NCBI RefSeq assembly: GCF_023168145.1 | Contig: NZ_BQYK01000002.1 | Span: 353,539 to 395,535, forward strand | Origin: Sporosarcina sp. NCCP-2222 | Lineage (GTDB): Bacteria; Bacillota; Bacilli; Bacillales_A; Planococcaceae | Length of the DNA stretch: 41,997 nt | Direction: 5' to 3' | In this document: positions 16,214 through 24,480 of the stretch, in pieces | Layout of the letters: each line of letters starts with the position of its first letter | How positions within the stretch are numbered: position 1 is the first letter of the stretch | The notes under the pieces: model-generated | What the model saw: the letters and a program-made list of their open reading frames with translations, nothing else | What the model was told of the DNA's origin: nothing | The model's database searches: none | Translations under genes and position numbers: made by a program

Positions 16214-16759
16214 TTGAAACAGGACAAACGGTACATCTGTTACCCGTTCATGCGGGAATCGGCTTCGACCGTCGATTTTGAAATCCGGACCGATTCGTTG
16301 ACGACACGGATCGGCGAAGCGCTGGCACTGACAGAAGATGTGGAGAAAGTCCATGCAGATCTTCGTTATTTACAGCCGCTCGCCTACCATTTGAATGGAT
16401 CTGTGCGCGGAAAACTGGCGATTACAGAGGAGGATTTAAAGCGTCTGAGCGATCTGTATGATTCCTATGTGGAAGAGGTCGGGGAGTTGATCGAGCAGTT
16501 CGTTTTGCCACAAGGGTCGCATGCGGCCTGTGTGCTGCATGTTTGCCGAAGTGAAGCGAAGAAATCAGTTCGGGCTCTGCACAAAGTCTCTTTGGAGCGT
16601 GAAGTGCCGGTTATTTTATTCGACTATGCGAATTTGCTGGCGAACGTCTTATTTGTGATGGCTGTCTATACGAACAAAGTGAGCGGCGTTGATGAAATTC
16701 CTTTCATCAGCAAGTCGTATCCCGTCCGAAAGATGAAAAAACAAGTGGAGGTCAATTGA
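16214..16759 (+). CDS. divergent PduO-like cobalamin adenosyltransferase homologue
   Basis: A 181-residue protein whose C-terminal two thirds follow the PduO-type ATP:cob(I)alamin adenosyltransferase pattern: FVLPQGSHAACVLHVCRSEA and FDYANLLANVLFVMAVYTN correspond to FILPGGSxAAxxHxAR and YLNRLSDxLFVLARxxN. The N-terminal ATP motif TRTGDxG is absent, replaced by an unrelated stretch, and the RRAER segment reads KKSVRAL. It may therefore bind B12 without normal activity, or be a separate subfamily. TTG start with AAAAGGAGG 10 bases upstream. First gene after the riboswitch; one base before the btuF-like start. Confidence 0.7.
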   Translation: MKQDKRYICYPFMRESASTVDFEIRTDSLTTRIGEALALTEDVEKVHADLRYLQPLAYHLNGSVRGKLAITEEDLKRLSDLYDSYVEEVGELIEQFVLPQGSHAACVLHVCRSEAKKSVRALHKVSLEREVPVILFDYANLLANVLFVMAVYTNKVSGVDEIPFISKSYPVRKMKKQVEVN

Positions 16760-16760
16760 G

Positions 16761-17717
16761 ATGAATAAACGGATTTGGTTAAATGGACTTCTTGCCCTTC
16801 TAGTCGTTCTAATGCTGGGTGCATGCGGATCGGACAAGAAGAATGAGGGAGCAGATCCAGGTAAGAAAGAAACACCGCAAGAAGAAGTTACTTCCTACAC
16901 GGTAACAGATGATCGTGGAAAAGACATCACCTTTGAGAAGGCACCAAAAACCATCGTCTCCTTGCAGCCAAGCAACACAGAAATTCTTTTCGCATTGGGC
17001 GTCGGTGACCAAATTATTGGGGCTACGGATTATGATACATATCCGGAGGAAGCATTGGACATTGAACGGGTTTCCGATTCTGTTAAATTTAACGGTGAAC
17101 GGATCATTGAAATGAAACCCGACGTTGTAATCGCCTATACGACGGGCGGAGAAGTAGAAGGACTCAACACATTGGAGGAAGCCGGCATTCCGGTGTTCGT
17201 TATTCAATCCGCAAGCTCTTTTGATGATGTATACGGTGATATAGCACAAATTGCAGACGTCTTGAAGCTTCAAGAAAAGGGAGATTCCGTTATCGAGGAC
17301 ATCAAAACCACAATCAGCTCTGTTACAGATAAACTGGGCGATTTAGACAATCCGAAACAGATGTATTTTGAAATCAGCCCGGCTCCGGATATTTACACGA
17401 CCGGTAAAGGCACATTCCAACAGGAAATCTTTAATCATGCAAACGTGACAAATGTTTTCGGCGAACAGGAAGGCTGGATTAAAGTATCCGAGGAAGATAT
17501 CCTTACGAAACAGCCTGATGTCATTGTCACAACCGTGTCCTACATTCCGGATCCTGTCAGCGAAATCAAAAGCCGTGAAGGTTGGGATACGTTACAGGCG
17601 GTAAAAGAAGACCGCGTCATCCAATTGGACAGCGATATTATGTCACGGCCTGGGCCACGTATCGGAGAAGCAGTTGAACTTCTAGCGAAAGCAATCTATC
17701 CTGAGAAATTTGAATGA
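16761..17717 (+). CDS. btuF: BtuF-like B12/metal-chelate binding lipoprotein
   Basis: A 318-residue lipoprotein with lipobox LGAC (Cys22), an acidic linker, and a helical-backbone metal receptor domain (KTIVSLQPSNTEILFALGVG, MKPDVVIAYTTGG, SRPGPRIGEAVELLAKAIYP). This fold binds vitamin B12, haem or siderophores for ABC import. The cobalamin riboswitch makes B12 or a corrinoid the likely ligand. No permease or ATPase gene is adjacent, so partner BtuCD must be elsewhere or shared. It overlaps nothing but is only one base from the preceding stop, hence the same operon. Confidence 0.82.
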   Translation: MNKRIWLNGLLALLVVLMLGACGSDKKNEGADPGKKETPQEEVTSYTVTDDRGKDITFEKAPKTIVSLQPSNTEILFALGVGDQIIGATDYDTYPEEALDIERVSDSVKFNGERIIEMKPDVVIAYTTGGEVEGLNTLEEAGIPVFVIQSASSFDDVYGDIAQIADVLKLQEKGDSVIEDIKTTISSVTDKLGDLDNPKQMYFEISPAPDIYTTGKGTFQQEIFNHANVTNVFGEQEGWIKVSEEDILTKQPDVIVTTVSYIPDPVSEIKSREGWDTLQAVKEDRVIQLDSDIMSRPGPRIGEAVELLAKAIYPEKFE

Positions 17718-17724
17718 AACAGAC

Positions 17725-17755
17725 AAGCCAGGCGCGAGTGAGGGCCTGGCTTTCT
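17725..17755. terminator. terminator between convergent genes
   Basis: AAGCCAGGC pairs with GCCTGGCTT, with a T-rich tail on the plus strand and a usable one on the minus strand. Confidence 0.8.
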
Positions 17756-17765
17756 TATGGCTTTA

Positions 17766-18551
17766 TTAGAAAAAATCATACAATCCATCCGCAAAGTACA
17801 CATACTCTTCCCTGCTGATGCGAGACCCATACCCCTCAAAGAAAAATTCACGGTCCTCTGCTTTTTCAAACATCCCTGGTTTCGGACGAATCGCGAGAGC
17901 CATATCATAGCGGGGATCGCCGAATCCCCCTCCACTCCAATCGATCAAGCCTGTCACTTTACCGTTTGCAACCAGTACATTGTCAACCGTGCAATCGCCA
18001 TGAATTAATGTCTGTTCCACCGCTTGGGGCCTGGATGCCTTTAACTGTTCCAGCAACTCAGCCGTTCCATCGGTTTGATAATGAAGTAAATTGTACGCAC
18101 TTGTTTCAAGCTGCCGTTCCAGCCAATCCCCATCTTCTTTAAGACCCCTTGGACATGGAGTCGCATGCAAACGCGCAAGCAGCTGGCCGAACTGAACCAA
18201 CAAGGAACGGCGCTGCATGTCATCCGTCTCCCGAGAGAGCGCTGAACGGATCGGTTCTCCCTCCAACACTTCTAGTACGAGCCATTGCCCGTCGGGTGTC
18301 GTCGTGCTTCCAAAGACTATAGGCACAGGCAGCCCCGAACCCATTAAGTTTCGCAGCACATACTCCTCCCGCAAGAGCCAAAACCGAAACAGCTCCTCTT
18401 TTGCCCGCTTTATAATATATGGACCTTTCTCTCCATCGACAATCCCTACATCGGAAGTATGTCCTTGTTTGGGAAACCGAATTTCGTCAATTGCTCCTGT
18501 TAAGTAAATTAATTCTTGTGGTATCTCCTCTATGGTTAACGGCGTTGTCAT
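17766..18551 (-). CDS. aminoglycoside phosphotransferase (APH) family kinase
   Basis: A 261-residue protein kinase-like enzyme with the Brenner motif LIHGDCTVDNV (catalytic Asp) and the metal-binding DWSGGGFGDPRYD. The N-terminal lobe has IIKRAKEE (ATP-binding Lys) and the hinge WLVLEVLEGEP. The family includes aminoglycoside kinases, macrolide kinases and small-metabolite kinases; no resistance can be claimed. The ATG at 18551 follows AGGAGG; a longer frame runs into the repeat array and is not credible. Confidence 0.82.
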   Translation of the reverse strand: MTTPLTIEEIPQELIYLTGAIDEIRFPKQGHTSDVGIVDGEKGPYIIKRAKEELFRFWLLREEYVLRNLMGSGLPVPIVFGSTTTPDGQWLVLEVLEGEPIRSALSRETDDMQRRSLLVQFGQLLARLHATPCPRGLKEDGDWLERQLETSAYNLLHYQTDGTAELLEQLKASRPQAVEQTLIHGDCTVDNVLVANGKVTGLIDWSGGGFGDPRYDMALAIRPKPGMFEKAEDREFFFEGYGSRISREEYVYFADGLYDFF

Positions 18552-18564
18552 GTAGTTCCTCCTA

Positions 18565-19140
18565 CTGGCTGTTTGTTTTACTGGCGTTTGGATGAGGGTT
18601 CTGGGGTTCATTTTATTTTTCTGGTGTTCATTTTGTTTTTCTGGCGTTCATTTTATTTTTCTGGCGTTCAGACCGGGGTTCTGGCGTTCATTTCGTTTTT
18701 CTGGCGTTCAAACCGGGGTTCTGGCGTTCATTTCATTTTTCTGGCGTTCGGACCGGGATTCTGGCGTTCATTTTGTTTTACTGGCGTTCGAACCGGGGTT
18801 CTGGCGTTCATTTCATTTTTCTGGCGTTCGGACCGCGATTCTGGCGTTCATTTTATTTTTCTGGCGTTCAGACCGGGGTTCTGGCGTTCATTTTATTTTT
18901 CTGGCGTTCGGACCGCGATTCTGGCGTTCATTTTATTTTTCTGGCGTTCAGACCGGGGTTCTGGCGTTCATTTTGTTTTTCTGGCGTTCAGACCGGGGTT
19001 CTGGCGTTCATTTCATTTTTCTGGCGTTCGGACCGCGATTCTGGCGTTCATTTCGTTTTTCTGGCGTTCAGACCGGGGTTCTGGCGTTCATTTTGTTTTT
19101 CTGGCGTTTGTCCCGATATTCTGGCGTTCAAACCGATATA
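18565..19140. repeat. tandem array of 28 units of 20 bp (core CTGGCGTTCA)
   Basis: Twenty-eight 20-bp units fill 18581-19140, with a damaged unit at 18565. The core CTGGCGTTCA/G is the reverse complement of the 9121 array core. Spacers are of two kinds, TTTYRTTTTT and RACCGSGRTT, mostly alternating (three T-rich in a row at 18601-18660; two of the other kind at the end). All three plus frames are open across most of it because 20 is not a multiple of 3 and no stop is formed; this is not coding. It lies between two divergent genes, so both promoters flank it. Confidence 0.95.
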
Positions 19141-19327
19141 CCGATTCCTTTCAAGCCGCCCGCTATCCCTTGGTGCATGTGAAGCAAGTCCTTTTAAATG
19201 CTCCTCTCTTCTTCTCTATGCGCCTTCCTTTTTCCTTCTAGGTGACGTGACAAGGGACTGTTGAATTCCAGTACTGCCGAAATTTAAATGGACATACACT
19301 TGCCATAGGAATAAGAGGAGGTTTTGT

Positions 19328-20056
19328 ATGGCTTCGTTGCCGATCATCAGTATTTTCATTTCATCATTCTGCACACTGCTCGGAGCCCTGCCGACCTTAT
19401 TTATTGCCAACCTATCGCACGGAAAAAAGGACAATCTGCTCGCTTTTACGGCTGGCGTCATGGTCGCCGCCTCTACTTATAGCCTCATACCTTCTGCTCT
19501 CAAGCTTTCCAATATGATGGTGCTTTGTGTGGGCATTCTGTTAGGGGCGCTCGTCCTAACCTTACTTGAACAAACCTTGCCGCATAGCGACTTGGAGCAT
19601 TCCGACTCGATGCCTGCGGGTGCGTTTCTGCTTTTTATCACCATGGCGCTGCATAATGTACCGGAAGGATTGTCTGTCGGCGTGAGCTTTGCCAGTCAGG
19701 TGGACGACTTGGGGCCACTGGTCGCTTTGGCGATTGGCTTGCAAAATATTCCTGAAGGCTTCTTGCTCGCCCTCTTTCTCATCACACAAGGGACCGGCCG
19801 GTGGAAGGCTTTTAGCTATACTTTTTTAGCAGGGTTTACCGAATTCGCTTCCGCATGGGCCGGCCTGCTTTTCGGGGAACAGCTTTTTATAATAGTGCCG
19901 TATGGACTGGCTTTTGCTGCTGGCGCCATGCTGTTCATTGTCTATAAAGAATTAATTCCGGAGAGCCACGGGCATGGTCATGAACGTTCTGCGACCTTCT
20001 CCTTCATTTTCGGTTTGCTGATGATGGTTATTTTGACGGGTTATCTAGGTGAATAA
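19328..20056 (+). CDS. ZIP family divalent metal transporter
   Basis: A 242-residue protein with about eight hydrophobic segments and the ZIP metal-path motifs MALHNVPEGLSVG (segment IV) and GLQNIPEGFLLAL (segment V). A His-rich SHGHGHE lies near the C-terminus. ZIP proteins import zinc or other divalent metals. The ATG follows AGAGGAGG. A candidate promoter is TTGAAT (19261) - 17 bp - TTAAAT (19284). No Zur-like operator was identified with confidence. Confidence 0.88.
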   Translation: MASLPIISIFISSFCTLLGALPTLFIANLSHGKKDNLLAFTAGVMVAASTYSLIPSALKLSNMMVLCVGILLGALVLTLLEQTLPHSDLEHSDSMPAGAFLLFITMALHNVPEGLSVGVSFASQVDDLGPLVALAIGLQNIPEGFLLALFLITQGTGRWKAFSYTFLAGFTEFASAWAGLLFGEQLFIIVPYGLAFAAGAMLFIVYKELIPESHGHGHERSATFSFIFGLLMMVILTGYLGE

Positions 20057-20095
20057 AAGAAAAAAGGACCTTCTCTTAACCACGGGAAGGTCCTT
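20056..20095. terminator. bidirectional terminator
   Basis: AAGGACCTTC and GAAGGTCCTT form a 10-bp stem. The A-run on its left serves the minus-strand small gene; the plus-strand tail is short. Confidence 0.8.
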
Positions 20096-20099
20096 GCAT

Positions 20100-20270
20100 T
20101 TACTGGTCATTTGAATATTGTTGGTGGCGTTTTACTTCGTCCTGCGCTTCTTTGCGTATCTCGTCAACGCGTTGCTCCGCCTTTTTAGCCGCATCATTCG
20201 CAACGGAGGAAGAATCTCCTTGATTGACAGTCGGATTGTGATCTTTATCTCCTGCATAGCTCTTTGTCAA
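20100..20270 (-). CDS. small hydrophilic protein, 56 residues
   Basis: TTG start with AAGGAG 8 bases upstream; the protein is MTKSYAGDKDHNPTVNQG... ending KRHQQYSNDQ. It is very charged, with a helical AAKKAEQRVDEIRKEAQDEV middle, and has no hydrophobic segment. It ends 5 bases before a strong terminator whose T-tract faces this gene, which is good evidence that it is real. It looks like a small spore- or stress-associated Bacillales protein, but I recognise no family. Confidence 0.7.
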   Translation of the reverse strand: MTKSYAGDKDHNPTVNQGDSSSVANDAAKKAEQRVDEIRKEAQDEVKRHQQYSNDQ

Positions 20271-20390
20271 TCCAATCACTCCTTGTCTCGTTTCCCACTA
20301 GCATTCCCGATTGGACTCATTTGAAACATAAGACTGTGGAATTTTAAAATTAAAATATAGTTTCTTCTCCTCTTATAAAAGACGTCTATT

Positions 20391-20407
20391 TACCGATATA
20401 TTCGGTA
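20391..20407. promoter_or_regulatory. palindrome upstream of the GGDEF-EAL gene
   Basis: TACCGA-tatat-TCGGTA lies 25 bases before the GTG start. It contains ACCGATAT, 7 of 8 to the sigma-D -10 element, but no properly spaced -35 was seen. It may be an operator. Confidence 0.35.
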
Positions 20408-20431
20408 TCATCCTAATCTAGAGGTGTTATT

Positions 20432-22780
20432 GTGGATCAGTCAATCACTTCCATGTCGGAACATCATCATATTCCTTACCTTGTTGTGCTGTCTTATTTA
20501 ATTGCGACGATGTCCGCATACGCCTCCATTGTCTTGGCCCGGCGTGTAACATTCACTCGCCAATCAGCCAAGCGCATTTGGCTTATACTCGGAGCGGGAA
20601 CGCTGGGCATTGGCATCTGGTCGATGCATTTCATCGCCATGCTCTCCTATCAGTTCCCTGTCGCTGTCTATTACAACACCCTGCTTGTCGCAATCTCAGT
20701 AGTAATTGCGATTGTCGGATGTTATTTCGGCTATTTCATCATATCCGTGAATCATAAAAGCAAAACCCGTTTTTTTCTATCTGGAATTATTATGGGCTCC
20801 GGTATTGCTTCCATGCATTACGTCGGCATGGCAGCACTTGAGGCAGTCGTCATCGTCTACAATCCAGTTCTATTTGCGATTTCCCTAGTGATCGCTATTG
20901 CGGCGTCTTGGGTTGCCATCTGGATCGGCTTCCTCTCCCCTTATGCCCGCCGAGCCATGTCATGGAAATTAAAAATAATTTTTTCCCTCATTATGGCTGT
21001 CGCAATCACTGGCATGCATTATACCGGCATGGCAGCGGCGACATTTTCCAGCATAACAAACTCCGGCCCGTTTCAAGATGGTTTGGATACGACACGTCTT
21101 GCCTGGTTCGTGGCTGGCGTGACGCTGTTCATTTTTGCCCTCTTTTTCGGTTCCATCATTTTGGATCGTCTTTGGCAGAAACGGGAACTGGTCCAAAATA
21201 CGTTATTAGATTCTATAGCAGACGGCATTGTCATTACGGATCAAACAGGTACTATTTTGCACGCCAATCCTTCATTCCGTCAATTAATGGGAGAGGTAGA
21301 TTCCGGCCAACGATTCGAGAAATTGCAGCATTACCACCCGGAATTAACGGAACAGATTAGGAGTAATCAAAACTTTCATGTGGCGATTCATTCATTGATT
21401 CTAGAAGTGAAGCGGCGACCGATTCAGGAAGAAGCCCTTCACCATTCCCTCTGGTTCCTGAGGGATATGACTGAACAAATCGAAAACGAAAAACAAATTA
21501 CTTATATGGCGTATCATGATTCGCTCACTAGGCTACCGAACCGCCACAAACTTGATGCCACACTGGCCAATTGGTTTGAAACCAAGAAAACGATCGGTTG
21601 CATTTTCTTAAACGTTGATCGGATGAAATTTGCGAACGACACACTTGGCCACCAAGCAGGAGATCAGCTTCTCCGCCAGATTGCCGGCCGGCTGGAAACG
21701 ATCATTTCAGACAAAGGCTTTCTGGCTCGGGTCGGCGGAGATGAATTTGTCGTCCTGTTAGCGGATGGCCATGCGGCAGATTGTTATCACCTGGCAGAGG
21801 CTTGTGTATCTGCGATGAATGAACCTCTTGCCATTCATGGTTCCCAGCTGGCCGTCTCCATCAGTGCCGGCACTTGTGTCTTCCCGGAAGACGCTGCCAA
21901 TCCAAATGAATTGCTTCAGTTTGCAGATTTGGCTATGTCCGAGTCTAAACGGAATGGGAAAAACCAAGTGACCGCCTTCACTTTGGAGCTAAACGACCAA
22001 TATCGCAGAACGCTTCAAATTGAAGAGGCCTTGTCCATAGCGATCGACCAAGATGAACTTCACCTCGTATATCAGCCAAAAGTGGCAGTGGGCACGGGGA
22101 AGGTGAAAGGCGTCGAAGCATTGTTGCGATGGATTCATCCGGTGCATGGCTTCATCTCGCCTGCAGAGTTCATTCCCATAGCGGAGGAGAAGGGGTTAAT
22201 TCATAAAATCGGAGACTGGGTCTTGCGGGAAGCCTGCCTGCAATGGGGCAAGTGGCAGCGAGAATTGGAGGAGCCGCCGATGATGGCGGTAAACATTTCA
22301 CCTCTCCAACTCGCAAGGGAGGACTTTCTTCCAGGTTTGCTACGTATTTTAGAGGAAACGAAGATGGATCCGAGCTTTTTAGAGTTGGAGCTGACGGAAT
22401 CCGCCTCGCTCGGCCTTGCTGAAAAGACGAATGGCCGCCTTAGTCACTTGCATGATTTGGGCATCCAAATCTCACTTGACGACTTCGGCACCGGTTACTC
22501 CTCCTTTAGCAATTTAAAGGAACTGCCGATTGATGTGCTGAAAATCGACCGCTCCTTTTTGCATAATCTGATTGGCAATCCTGGACAGGAAGCCATCGTT
22601 CGCTCCATCATCCAGCTTGGCCATAACTTAAACTTGCAAGTGCTCATGGAAGGCGTGGAGGAGAAGGAACAAGCGGAATGGCTTGAAAAAGAGGGATGCA
22701 ATCTGATTCAAGGCTATTATTTCGCCAAACCGCAAGTGGCTGCGGACCTCGAGAGGATGCTGCAAGGAAACGCCATTTAA
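20432..22780 (+). CDS. MHYT-PAS-GGDEF-EAL cyclic-di-GMP protein (DgcW/YkoW-like)
   Basis: A 782-residue protein. Residues 1-245 form a seven-helix MHYT sensor with the motifs SMHFIAM, SMHYVGM and GMHYTGM; about 260-345 is a PAS-like domain; then GGDEF (intact GGDEF near 434-438) and EAL (EALLRW near 561, DDFGTGYSS). Both catalytic signatures are complete, so synthesis and breakdown of c-di-GMP are both possible. MHYT domains are proposed to sense diatomic gases through copper. The architecture equals B. subtilis YkoW/DgcW. GTG start with an AGAGGTG site. Confidence 0.9.
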   Translation: MDQSITSMSEHHHIPYLVVLSYLIATMSAYASIVLARRVTFTRQSAKRIWLILGAGTLGIGIWSMHFIAMLSYQFPVAVYYNTLLVAISVVIAIVGCYFGYFIISVNHKSKTRFFLSGIIMGSGIASMHYVGMAALEAVVIVYNPVLFAISLVIAIAASWVAIWIGFLSPYARRAMSWKLKIIFSLIMAVAITGMHYTGMAAATFSSITNSGPFQDGLDTTRLAWFVAGVTLFIFALFFGSIILDRLWQKRELVQNTLLDSIADGIVITDQTGTILHANPSFRQLMGEVDSGQRFEKLQHYHPELTEQIRSNQNFHVAIHSLILEVKRRPIQEEALHHSLWFLRDMTEQIENEKQITYMAYHDSLTRLPNRHKLDATLANWFETKKTIGCIFLNVDRMKFANDTLGHQAGDQLLRQIAGRLETIISDKGFLARVGGDEFVVLLADGHAADCYHLAEACVSAMNEPLAIHGSQLAVSISAGTCVFPEDAANPNELLQFADLAMSESKRNGKNQVTAFTLELNDQYRRTLQIEEALSIAIDQDELHLVYQPKVAVGTGKVKGVEALLRWIHPVHGFISPAEFIPIAEEKGLIHKIGDWVLREACLQWGKWQRELEEPPMMAVNISPLQLAREDFLPGLLRILEETKMDPSFLELELTESASLGLAEKTNGRLSHLHDLGIQISLDDFGTGYSSFSNLKELPIDVLKIDRSFLHNLIGNPGQEAIVRSIIQLGHNLNLQVLMEGVEEKEQAEWLEKEGCNLIQGYYFAKPQVAADLERMLQGNAI

Positions 22781-22785
22781 CATTT

Positions 22786-22820
22786 AAACCCGGCATGCGT
22801 CATGCGCATTCGGGTTTTTT
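22786..22820 (+). terminator. terminator of the GGDEF-EAL gene
   Basis: AAACCCG...CGGGTTT with inner GCATGCG/TGCGCAT pairing, followed by six T. Confidence 0.85.
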
Positions 22821-22889
22821 CTATTATTTTTTGAATCTGCTGCAAGTTGCATGCTACAGTGTGAATAACAAAAGATTACGGGAGGATTT

Positions 22890-24152
22890 ATGGATAACAG
22901 AATACAAGCAATCGCAGATCAAGCCCAAGCTGAATTCGGCCTTGAAACCTATCGGCTGGGTCGCCATGCGATTTTTCAAAAACAGAACGTCTTAGGAGAA
23001 CCGTATTGTCAGCTTTCCATGGAGTGGTTTCCGCTTTCCGCAGGCGAAGTAAAAGAAGATGAGAATCCTGAAGGTACTGCTGTCATTGATTATCATCTTC
23101 AGGAGGAACGTTTTGAAGGTGTTATTTTTGTGATGGAGCAAACTGATTCGACACACCGGCCATTCGAGAAAAGAACTGTGGAGGAAATGGCTTCCTTTGT
23201 GGAACGAATGACAGGATTCCAATTCGGCCGTGACTTCTTTGTCCAGGATTTCTATGGAACAGGAGCGTTATTTCATTCAGAAGTAAATGGTGTCCGTCTA
23301 TCACCCTCCTTCCAGGCAGAAGTGAATTGCGACGGACAAGGTAGACTGCTGTCCTTTACAACATATGGTAAGGTGCCGGATCAGGATGCAATCGCTCAAC
23401 AAGACTTCGAGATGACGCTCGAGGAAATCGAGCCACTTGTTCAACAGCACGTCAAACTGTTTGAATTCCCTTCCGAAATGAAAGGGAAATTCATTTCGGC
23501 ATATACGGTGGATGAAGTGTTCATTACAGCTGATGGCTCGACCTGTCTTCCATTTTTTACGGATGAACGAATGGCGGTACAGGCGGGGGACTTATTGGAG
23601 TGGAACGAACCATTGAGTAACTCCATTAGCAGGAGCCCCTTGCGGTCATTAGAGGCGATAGATGTGAATAAAGCCTTCCAAGAAAGTCCGGGGAAAACCT
23701 TCTGCCTCTCTGACGAACAGGTGGCACAGTGCAAATCAGCGGTGCTGAACGCATTACGCATGGAATATCCCGAAGAGAGCGGAAAATGGCGATTAAAGAT
23801 GTTGCAGCCCGAGCAACGATATATCCATGCATTCTGTCATGCTGCCGAAAGCACAGCAAGCGATGTTTTGCGTCCGAAGCTGGTCCTCTTTATCGACAGG
23901 GAAACGATGAATGTCGTCAATTTAATGGACAATCGGCCAATGCTGCAAGACATGTTTAATGCATTCAAGCCAGCAGAGCCAGCTAAGATTGATCACGAGA
24001 CAGCCTACGAAACGCTCGTGCCTTATATCACCATGGAACCTGTCTACGTATATGATTTTCATTCCAAAACATATGTATTATGCGGATTAATTGATTCAGA
24101 TGTAGCTGTAGATGCTGTCAGCGGGGAAATTATTGCGCTCGAGGATTTATGA
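22890..24152 (+). CDS. hypothetical protein, possibly PepSY/YcdB-like
   Basis: A 420-residue soluble protein without signal peptide or membrane segment; acidic overall. I see two stretches reminiscent of PepSY/YcdB-type modules: EVNCDGQGRLLSFTTYG and, at the C-terminus, VDAVSGEIIALEDL, each ending in the 'vda.tGei' pattern. No catalytic motif is visible. ATG with GGGAGG 6 bases upstream. It is a single gene followed by a strong terminator. The PepSY link is weak and the function unknown. Confidence 0.6.
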   Translation: MDNRIQAIADQAQAEFGLETYRLGRHAIFQKQNVLGEPYCQLSMEWFPLSAGEVKEDENPEGTAVIDYHLQEERFEGVIFVMEQTDSTHRPFEKRTVEEMASFVERMTGFQFGRDFFVQDFYGTGALFHSEVNGVRLSPSFQAEVNCDGQGRLLSFTTYGKVPDQDAIAQQDFEMTLEEIEPLVQQHVKLFEFPSEMKGKFISAYTVDEVFITADGSTCLPFFTDERMAVQAGDLLEWNEPLSNSISRSPLRSLEAIDVNKAFQESPGKTFCLSDEQVAQCKSAVLNALRMEYPEESGKWRLKMLQPEQRYIHAFCHAAESTASDVLRPKLVLFIDRETMNVVNLMDNRPMLQDMFNAFKPAEPAKIDHETAYETLVPYITMEPVYVYDFHSKTYVLCGLIDSDVAVDAVSGEIIALEDL

Positions 24153-24155
24153 AAA

Positions 24156-24184
24156 TGAGGCCGCTTCTTAATTGAAGCGGCCAC
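24156..24184. repeat. 29-bp palindromic direct repeat, copy 1
   Basis: Contains the hairpin GGCCGCTTC-ttaatt-GAAGCGGCC. It is identical over 29 bp to 24382-24410. Confidence 0.9.
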
Positions 24185-24186
24185 AG

Positions 24187-24225
24187 AGTGTAGACAAAGT
24201 CGATTTTAACTTTGTCTACACTTTT
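24187..24225 (+). terminator. strong hairpin terminator
   Basis: AGTGTAGACAAAGT and ACTTTGTCTACACT pair over 14 bp and are followed by TTTTG. Confidence 0.8.
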
Positions 24226-24255
24226 GTAATTGCTTTTTCGACTAATTAGCACACA

Positions 24256-24386
24256 CCTCAGCCTGGCTTGAAAACGCTTGTCAGACTAGGCGCGAAGGCG
24301 AGCGAAGACTCGAATAGAACTAAAGTTCATGAGAGGACGAGCGAGCCGAGCAACAACGTATGAAAGCGTTTGTCAACAGGCTGAGG
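24256..24386. repeat. imperfect palindromic repeat element (about 131 bp)
   Basis: Ends are perfect 10-bp inverted repeats, CCTCAGCCTG (24256-24265) and CAGGCTGAGG (24377-24386). Inside, AAACGCTT (24272) pairs with AAGCGTTT (24364), and a central GAACT-aa-AGTTC hairpin lies in a GCGAG-rich stretch. No protein is encoded. It resembles a dispersed palindromic element of the kind found in Bacillus genomes. Its right end merges with the second 29-bp direct repeat. Confidence 0.65.
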
Positions 24387-24410
24387 CCGCTTCTTAATTG
24401 AAGCGGCCAC
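24382..24410. repeat. 29-bp palindromic direct repeat, copy 2
   Basis: Identical to 24156-24184; the pair brackets the terminator and the palindromic element. Confidence 0.9.
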
Positions 24411-24480
24411 TTTAGATGATAGAGACTGTCCAGCCATGCGGAAAAACAGCCTCCATTAATGCTTTGCCAAGTTATATTTC

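Noticed and set aside
18573..19264. Three long overlapping plus-strand reading frames (up to 222 codons, GVHFIFLAFRPGFW-type repeats)
   Set aside because: They are the translation of the 20-bp tandem array in all three frames; there is no ribosome site and the same peptide pattern appears in each frame.
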